From: Pseudothermotoga hypogea DSM 11164 = NBRC 106472
Lineage (GTDB): Bacteria; Thermotogota; Thermotogae; Thermotogales; DSM-5069
Direction: 5' to 3'
DNA: 64,000 nt
Assembly (NCBI RefSeq): GCF_000816145.1
Contig: NZ_CP007141.1
Coordinates: 1,798,001-1,862,000 of the forward strand
Below, one piece after another: positions 59,551-64,000 of the stretch (its first letter is position 1; every line of letters begins with the position of its first letter). The notes below the pieces were generated by a model. The model was not told the DNA's origin, did not search any database, and saw only the letters and a program-made list of their open reading frames with translations. A program made the translations under genes and the position numbers.

Positions 59551-60429
59551 ATGAGAAACAGGGCAAAGTACGTGGCCTTCTTTGTCGTACCAGCTTTCGC
59601 GCTGGTGGGGATCTTTGTCGTCTATCCTGTCGCAAGGACTGTGGTTCTGAGCTTTCTCGATTCGGATGGCAAATTCGTTGGTCTGGAGAACTACATAAGG
59701 GTATTGTCGAGTAGGGAAATTATCAATCTTGAGGGCCTCTCGAGGGGCTTTCCCCTGGGGGCCCTCGTTCACAACTTGTTGTGGATAGCCATACACCTTC
59801 CACTGACGCTCGCGTTGGGACTTGTCCTGGCAGTTTTGCTGAGGAATGTGCGTGGAGGTGCCGTGATCAAGTCCATCATTTTTCTCGGAATGGTCATGCC
59901 AATGATCGTTGGAGGTGTGATGATCAACTTCATGTTCGATAGAAATCTGGGTATTTTCAATGCTTTCCTGAAAATTTTCGGAATACCAGCAAAGAGCTGG
60001 ACTGCCTATCCAGACACCGCGCTGCTCGCACTGATTTTTGGCTCGGTATGGCTCTGGGTTGGCTTCTCCACCGTTCTGTATTCGGCTGGTCTTGAGACGA
60101 TCCCAAAGGATCTCTACGAAGCGGCACAGCTCGATGGTGCTTCTGCTTTGAAGATCTTCACGAAGATAACGATTCCCATGCTTAGACCCATAACAATCGT
60201 CGTTGTCACTATGACCTTGCTTTGGGAACTCAAGGTTTTCGACATCGTTTACGTGGCCACGATGGGAGGACCTGGTGGAGCTTCCAACGTGCTGGCTTTG
60301 CAGATGTACACGTACGCTTTCAGGGCTATGGATTTCAATAGATCTGCGGTGGTTGCGGTGCTTTTGATGATGTCAACCTTGCTTGTTAGTCTACCTCTGC
60401 TCAGAACGTTGAGGGATGATCAATCATGA
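59551..60429 (+). CDS. Sugar ABC transporter permease (CUT1, MalF-like)
   Basis: 292 residues, six membrane helices, with EAA loop LETIPKDLYEAAQLDGASALKIFTKITIPMLRPI. First of the two channel subunits for the upstream binding protein; starts 4 bases after it and overlaps the next permease by 4 bases. Confidence 0.93.
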   Translation: MRNRAKYVAFFVVPAFALVGIFVVYPVARTVVLSFLDSDGKFVGLENYIRVLSSREIINLEGLSRGFPLGALVHNLLWIAIHLPLTLALGLVLAVLLRNVRGGAVIKSIIFLGMVMPMIVGGVMINFMFDRNLGIFNAFLKIFGIPAKSWTAYPDTALLALIFGSVWLWVGFSTVLYSAGLETIPKDLYEAAQLDGASALKIFTKITIPMLRPITIVVVTMTLLWELKVFDIVYVATMGGPGGASNVLALQMYTYAFRAMDFNRSAVVAVLLMMSTLLVSLPLLRTLRDDQS

Positions 60430-61250
60430 AACCAAGAAGCATGTTCGTTTCCTTGTTAGGATGGCTTGTTGCACTCGTTTGGATCCTGCCGTTCATGGGC
60501 GTTCTCATGACGGCGATCAGACCACTGGACGAGCTTCTCAACGGCTGGTGGAATTTCGCAACGTTCCGGCCAACCATCAACAACTTTTCAGGCGCCTGGA
60601 ATCACCCGACCGCAGCCCTTTCGAGAGGCATGCTGAACTCCTTGATTGTTGCGATTCCCGCAACGCTCTTACCGCTTTTTCTGGCAACGATGGCGGGCTA
60701 TGGGCTTTCGAGGTACAGATTCAAACTGAGGACTCCTCTGCTCGCACTCGTGATCATTGCGCTCGCCCTGCCACAACAAACGATCGCCGTTCCTATATTT
60801 CAGATGATGAACGCGTTGAACCTCGTGGACACTTACCTTGGATTGATCATCGTTCACACCGCCTGGGGTATTCCTTGGATTGCATTCTTCATGAGAAATT
60901 TTTTCACCACGATTCCAAAAGCTATGGAAGAAGCTGCGAGGATAGACGGTGCGAGTGACATAACCATCTTCTTCAAGGTGGTGTTACCGCTCGCGATGCC
61001 TGCCATAGGTTCGGCCTTCGCGTTGCAGTTCACCTGGGTCTGGAGTGATTTCTTCCTCGCGCTGATCTTGATATACTCACCTGACAAACTTCTCGCCACA
61101 CAGCGTATCCCACTGATGAGAGGCGTGTACCATGTGGATTGGGGCTTGCTTTCGTCTGCTGCCATTTTAGTTATGGTCGTTCCCATTGTGGTCTATCTGG
61201 TCTTGCAGCGTTACTACATCAAAGGTATGGTTGGCTGGTCCCTCAAATGA
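60426..61250 (+). CDS. Sugar ABC transporter permease (CUT1, MalG-like)
   Basis: 274 residues, six membrane helices, EAA loop FTTIPKAMEEAARIDGASDITIFFKVVLPLAMPAI. Second channel subunit. Coupled to the preceding permease by an ATGA overlap. As in the other cluster, no ATPase gene accompanies it. Confidence 0.93.
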   Translation: MKPRSMFVSLLGWLVALVWILPFMGVLMTAIRPLDELLNGWWNFATFRPTINNFSGAWNHPTAALSRGMLNSLIVAIPATLLPLFLATMAGYGLSRYRFKLRTPLLALVIIALALPQQTIAVPIFQMMNALNLVDTYLGLIIVHTAWGIPWIAFFMRNFFTTIPKAMEEAARIDGASDITIFFKVVLPLAMPAIGSAFALQFTWVWSDFFLALILIYSPDKLLATQRIPLMRGVYHVDWGLLSSAAILVMVVPIVVYLVLQRYYIKGMVGWSLK

Positions 61251-61263
61251 GAGGAGGAAGTCC

Positions 61264-62490
61264 ATGAGAGTCAAAGTCGCAGAGAAATCCATAGAGGAGT
61301 ACCGAGGCTTGGTTGAACAACAGGTGGAAGAGATCAAACAGCTTGCCACATCTCTCAAGGGTTTGAAAGTGGTTCACATCAACGCAACAGCTTACGGCGG
61401 TGGCGTGGCTGAGATACTGCAGAGCCTGGTGCCGTTGATGAACTCGGTCGGTCTGAAAACGGAATGGCGGGTTATAGAAGCGCCCGGAGAATTCTTCAAC
61501 GTCACCAAGAAGTTCCACAACACCCTGCAGGGAGCGGAGATTCCCATCACGGAAGAAGAATGGAAACTCTACGAGGATGTGTGCAGGGCCAACGCTGAAC
61601 TGATCGACGGGGATGAAGACATCGTGGTGATCCACGATCCTCAACCGGCCGCGATCAGGTCCTTCGCAAAAGCGAAAGCCAGTACGAAGTGGATCTGGCG
61701 CTGTCACATAGATCTTTCAACACCGAATCAAACGGTGTGGAATAGGTTTTCCTCGTACGTGAGCGATTACAACAGAATGATCTTCCATCTGGAAGAGTAC
61801 TTCCCGAGCAACGTGAAAGAAAAATGTCGGGCCTTTCCACCGAGCATAGATCCTCTCAGTGAGAAGAACATCGAGCTGAACGAGAATTTTGTCAGAGAGG
61901 TCTTGAAAAAACTCGAGATAGATCCACAAAGACCTCTGATAACTGTTGTGGCCAGGTTTGATCCGTGGAAAGACCTTTTTTCGGCTATAGATGTTTACAG
62001 ACTCGTCAAACGTGAGGTTCCCTCCGTCCAGCTTGCGATCGTTTCTGCAATGGCTTCGGACGATCCTGAAGGCTGGATCTTTTTCGAGAAAGTCCTACGC
62101 TACGCCGGAACAGATGAGGACATAAAGTTTTGCACGAACCTGAAAGGGGTTGGAAGCAAAGAAGTGAACTCGATACAAAGGAGCAGCACAGTTGCGTTGC
62201 ACACAGCCACCAGGGAAGGCTTCGGACTGGTTATCAGTGAAGCTTTGTACAAGAGAGTGCCCGTGGTGGCGAGACCCGTCGGAGGTGTGAAGATCCAAAT
62301 CAAACACGGTGAGAACGGTTATCTAACGTGGGAGAAAGATGAACTTGCGGGATATATACTCGAACTGATGAAAGACGAGAATTTGAGAGGAAGAATGGGT
62401 GAACAGGGAAGAAAAATCGTGCTGGAGAAGTTCATCACGACGGCGAACCTCATGAATTACTTGAAGACGTTTCTCGAAGTTTTGGGGTGA
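61264..62490 (+). CDS. treT: Trehalose synthase, glycosyltransferring (TreT)
   Basis: 408 residues, GT4 glycosyltransferase of the TreT type. The diagnostic N-terminus is VVHINATAYGGGVAEILQSLVPLMNSVGLKTEWRVI, with HDPQPAAIRSF, WIWRCHIDLSTPN, VARFDPWKDLFSAI and the donor-site stretch TREGFGLVISEALYKRVPVVARPVGGV. TreT reversibly makes trehalose from NDP-glucose and glucose; with an importer it more likely breaks imported trehalose into NDP-glucose and glucose. ATG 61264 is 6 bases after GAGGAGG. It is the fourth gene of the operon. Confidence 0.9.
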   Translation: MRVKVAEKSIEEYRGLVEQQVEEIKQLATSLKGLKVVHINATAYGGGVAEILQSLVPLMNSVGLKTEWRVIEAPGEFFNVTKKFHNTLQGAEIPITEEEWKLYEDVCRANAELIDGDEDIVVIHDPQPAAIRSFAKAKASTKWIWRCHIDLSTPNQTVWNRFSSYVSDYNRMIFHLEEYFPSNVKEKCRAFPPSIDPLSEKNIELNENFVREVLKKLEIDPQRPLITVVARFDPWKDLFSAIDVYRLVKREVPSVQLAIVSAMASDDPEGWIFFEKVLRYAGTDEDIKFCTNLKGVGSKEVNSIQRSSTVALHTATREGFGLVISEALYKRVPVVARPVGGVKIQIKHGENGYLTWEKDELAGYILELMKDENLRGRMGEQGRKIVLEKFITTANLMNYLKTFLEVLG

Positions 62491-62494
62491 GAAG

Positions 62495-63631
62495 TTGCCG
62501 GCCCCAGCTCTGAGAAAAGAGAACAAGTTGCGCGTGTTGAAGTGCTTGTTTGAGCATGGGCCCATGTCACGAGCGGAGCTTTCGAGCCTGACAGGCCTTT
62601 CGGCAAGCACACTGAGTTACATCGTTCGAGAACTTTTGAACGAAGGTTTCATCGACGTCGCAGAGACCGAACCGAGCAGGGGAAGACCTTCGCAGTTGCT
62701 CCGCATCGATGCTTCTCGCTGGTCTGTCATTGGTATCAAGGTAGGACGAGAAGAGGTGCGAGGAGTTCTCTTCGACGCAGCGATGCGTCCTGTAAGGAAA
62801 AGCTCGATTCGCATCTTTTCGCACATGAGAAACAACGAAGGTTATGCTTCCGCAGTTTTAGGAATTGTTAAAGAGCTCAAGAGCGAAAGGTTGCTCGGTG
62901 TTGGGATCTGTTCGTCCGGTATAGTTTCAGGTGGCGAGATCGTCGTTTCGCACCTCATGAACGTGAGAAGGCTCGATATCAAAAAACTTCTCGAGACTTC
63001 TTTGGACATCGGCAACGTTGTCTTGATGAACGACGTCGACGCACTCGCATATTTTTTGTCCAACCACGAAAAAAACGACTTCCTCGCGGTCAGTTACGGA
63101 ACGGGAATAGGTGCAAGTTTTTGGAACAACGGACACGCAAAACACTTTGAGATAGGACATGCGATCGTCGCGAGCGAAGGAAAATGCTACTGTGGGCAAA
63201 CTGGTTGTCTCGAATATCATTCTTCTGAATACGCCGTGATCAAATCTTACCTTGGAAAAGACATAGATTTCGAAGATTTTGCTATGAACGAGGAAGAAAA
63301 GTACAGATCCATCGTTGAGGAAATCAGGGCGAAGGCCCGATCGAATTTCAAGTCCATGGAAATTCATTACATTGAACCCTTCAGGAGGTTGTCTCTGGTT
63401 CTTGGAAATCTGATCATGGTGCTCAAACCGAGCTCTGTCGTGTTTCTGGGAGAAGGCATCGTGAACGACGATATGGTGAGGTTGTTAAAACGATGTGTTG
63501 AGGAAAAATTCAACGCGGAGTTCATAGGCGATGTGGATTTCCAGCTCGCTCACGCGAACTGGGAAGAAGGCGTTGCACTCGCTACTGTTCGAAAATTCCT
63601 GCCGAAAGTGTTGTCATCGTCCATTTGGTAA
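62495..63631 (+). CDS. ROK-family regulator of the TreT operon
   Basis: 378 residues. Winged-helix DNA-binding domain (RKENKLRVLKCLFEHGPMSRAELSSLTGLSASTLSYIVRELLNEGFI), then ROK fold with VGICSSGIVSGGEIVVSHLMNV, VLMNDVDALAYFLS, GTGIGASFWNNGHAKHFEIGH and the zinc motif GKCYCGQTGCLEYHSSEY (CxCGxxGC), here intact. It probably represses the operon until the sugar or an intermediate binds. TTG start 4 bases after the treT stop. Being last in the operon, it is autoregulated if it acts at the promoter at 58286. Confidence 0.88.
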   Translation: MPAPALRKENKLRVLKCLFEHGPMSRAELSSLTGLSASTLSYIVRELLNEGFIDVAETEPSRGRPSQLLRIDASRWSVIGIKVGREEVRGVLFDAAMRPVRKSSIRIFSHMRNNEGYASAVLGIVKELKSERLLGVGICSSGIVSGGEIVVSHLMNVRRLDIKKLLETSLDIGNVVLMNDVDALAYFLSNHEKNDFLAVSYGTGIGASFWNNGHAKHFEIGHAIVASEGKCYCGQTGCLEYHSSEYAVIKSYLGKDIDFEDFAMNEEEKYRSIVEEIRAKARSNFKSMEIHYIEPFRRLSLVLGNLIMVLKPSSVVFLGEGIVNDDMVRLLKRCVEEKFNAEFIGDVDFQLAHANWEEGVALATVRKFLPKVLSSSIW

Positions 63632-63756
63632 AGATAGAGAGCGCAGGCTTTGACCTGCCCTTGCATTTTTTGGGCGTGGGATCTTTACTTTTTGGTATGA
63701 GAGTAAACGTTGAGTGTTGTTATGTATACAATATGAATCACCTCCATACCGTGGGG

Positions 63757-63762
63757 TATAAT
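63757..63762 (+). promoter_or_regulatory. Likely -10 of the terminal peroxiredoxin gene
   Basis: TATAAT 32 bases before the start. No good -35 is seen. A small palindrome around GTATAC (63724-63729) lies just upstream and could be an operator. Confidence 0.4.
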
Positions 63763-63794
63763 ATAACTGCAAAGCAAAACAGGGAGGTGTCCTT

Positions 63795-64000
63795 ATGGCG
63801 ATTCCGTTGATAGGTGAAAAGTTTCCAGAGATCGAGGTGGTCACGACACACGGCAAGATGAAGCTTCCAGATGCTTTCAAAGGTAAATGGTTCGTTCTGT
63901 TCAGTCATCCTGCAGATTTCACACCTGTGTGCACGACCGAGTTCGTGGCATTCCAAAAGAGGTACAACCAGTTCAGAGAACTCGGTGCAGAGCTGATTGG
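63795..64000 (+). CDS. 2-Cys-type peroxiredoxin (N-terminal part; runs off the window)
   Basis: The first 68 residues are visible: [21 protein letters not shown], then the active site [19 protein letters not shown] with peroxidatic Cys46. The opening matches the archaeal/thermophile Prx6-like (AhpC2/TSA) enzymes of ~215 residues that reduce H2O2 and alkyl peroxides. ATG 63795 follows GGGAGGTG. The resolving cysteine would lie beyond the window, so the exact class is open. It is the second peroxiredoxin here and unlike the 1-Cys enzyme at 5621. Confidence 0.9.
   Translation, partial: MAIPLIGEKFPEIEVVTTHGKMKLPDAFKGKWFVLFSHPADFTPVCTTEFVAFQKRYNQFRELGAELI

Overview
The window looks like chromosome from a thermophilic anaerobe of the Thermotogae, most likely a Pseudothermotoga-type species. 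I infer this from the near-even base composition, strong GGAGG ribosome sites with frequent GTG and TTG starts, densely overlapping genes, and gene orders I recall from Thermotoga maritima (a DsrE/F/H-YeeE-TusA sulfur cluster; an rbs-like cluster with split transketolase). No database search was possible, so the genus is an inference. I found no tRNA, rRNA or CRISPR array.

Layout. 1-6.1 kb: end of a PiT phosphate transporter, a YhhN-family membrane protein, an RsuA-type pseudouridine synthase, an LtaS-like sulfatase, a MATE exporter and a 1-Cys peroxiredoxin. 6.1-9.1 kb: a sulfur-relay operon (TusA, TsuA-like importer, three DsrE-fold proteins) followed by a regulator that fuses an ArsR-type DNA-binding domain to a TusA domain. 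9.2-14.6 kb: pstSCAB-phoU, divergent from a PhoB-like regulator and a soluble histidine kinase. 14.7-17.6 kb: a C_GCAxxG_C_C protein, about 0.7 kb of gene-free DNA full of inverted repeats, and an arsR/permease/thioredoxin-like operon. 17.7-23.3 kb: a compact Pel-type polysaccharide locus (PelF, PelG, PelD with an intact c-di-GMP I-site, a PelE-like protein, and an RsiV-like exported protein) without PelA, PelB or PelC. 23.4-33.5 kb: an operon led by a LacI regulator with a ribose-type ABC importer, split transketolase, an FGGY kinase and a fucose/arabinose-isomerase-like enzyme. 33.8-38.3 kb: small exported proteins, an FAH-family enzyme, a gene broken by an in-frame amber codon, and the relic of a SorC-type regulator. 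38.3-44.3 kb: a PfkB kinase/FGGY kinase/class II aldolase operon, then an M20 peptidase with a YfcC-type carrier. 44.8-47.5 kb: an IS200/IS605 element abutting a truncated ATPase. 47.6-51.9 kb: a TAXI-type TRAP transporter with DUF1850, then an EF-hand-like protein. 51.9-56.1 kb: sugar ABC importer with a ROK regulator. 56.4-58.1 kb: OsmC and a repeat protein. 58.3-63.6 kb: a second sugar ABC importer with trehalose synthase TreT and another ROK regulator. The window ends inside a second peroxiredoxin.

How it fits together. This is a nutrient-acquisition and catabolic region. Several importers are each paired with a regulator and downstream enzymes. Neither of the two oligosaccharide ABC importers brings its own ATPase, so a shared MsmX/MalK-type ATPase elsewhere is implied. 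Phosphate and sulfur acquisition sit side by side. Peroxiredoxins and OsmC fit an anaerobe that must detoxify peroxides.

The most notable items are the Pel-like locus that lacks the deacetylase/hydrolase, the HTH-TusA fusion beside the sulfur relay, the structured gene-free stretch at 15.2-15.9 kb, the isomerase/kinase/split-transketolase sugar locus, and three kinds of gene decay: an amber codon, an ATPase truncated at an IS element, and a regulator relic.
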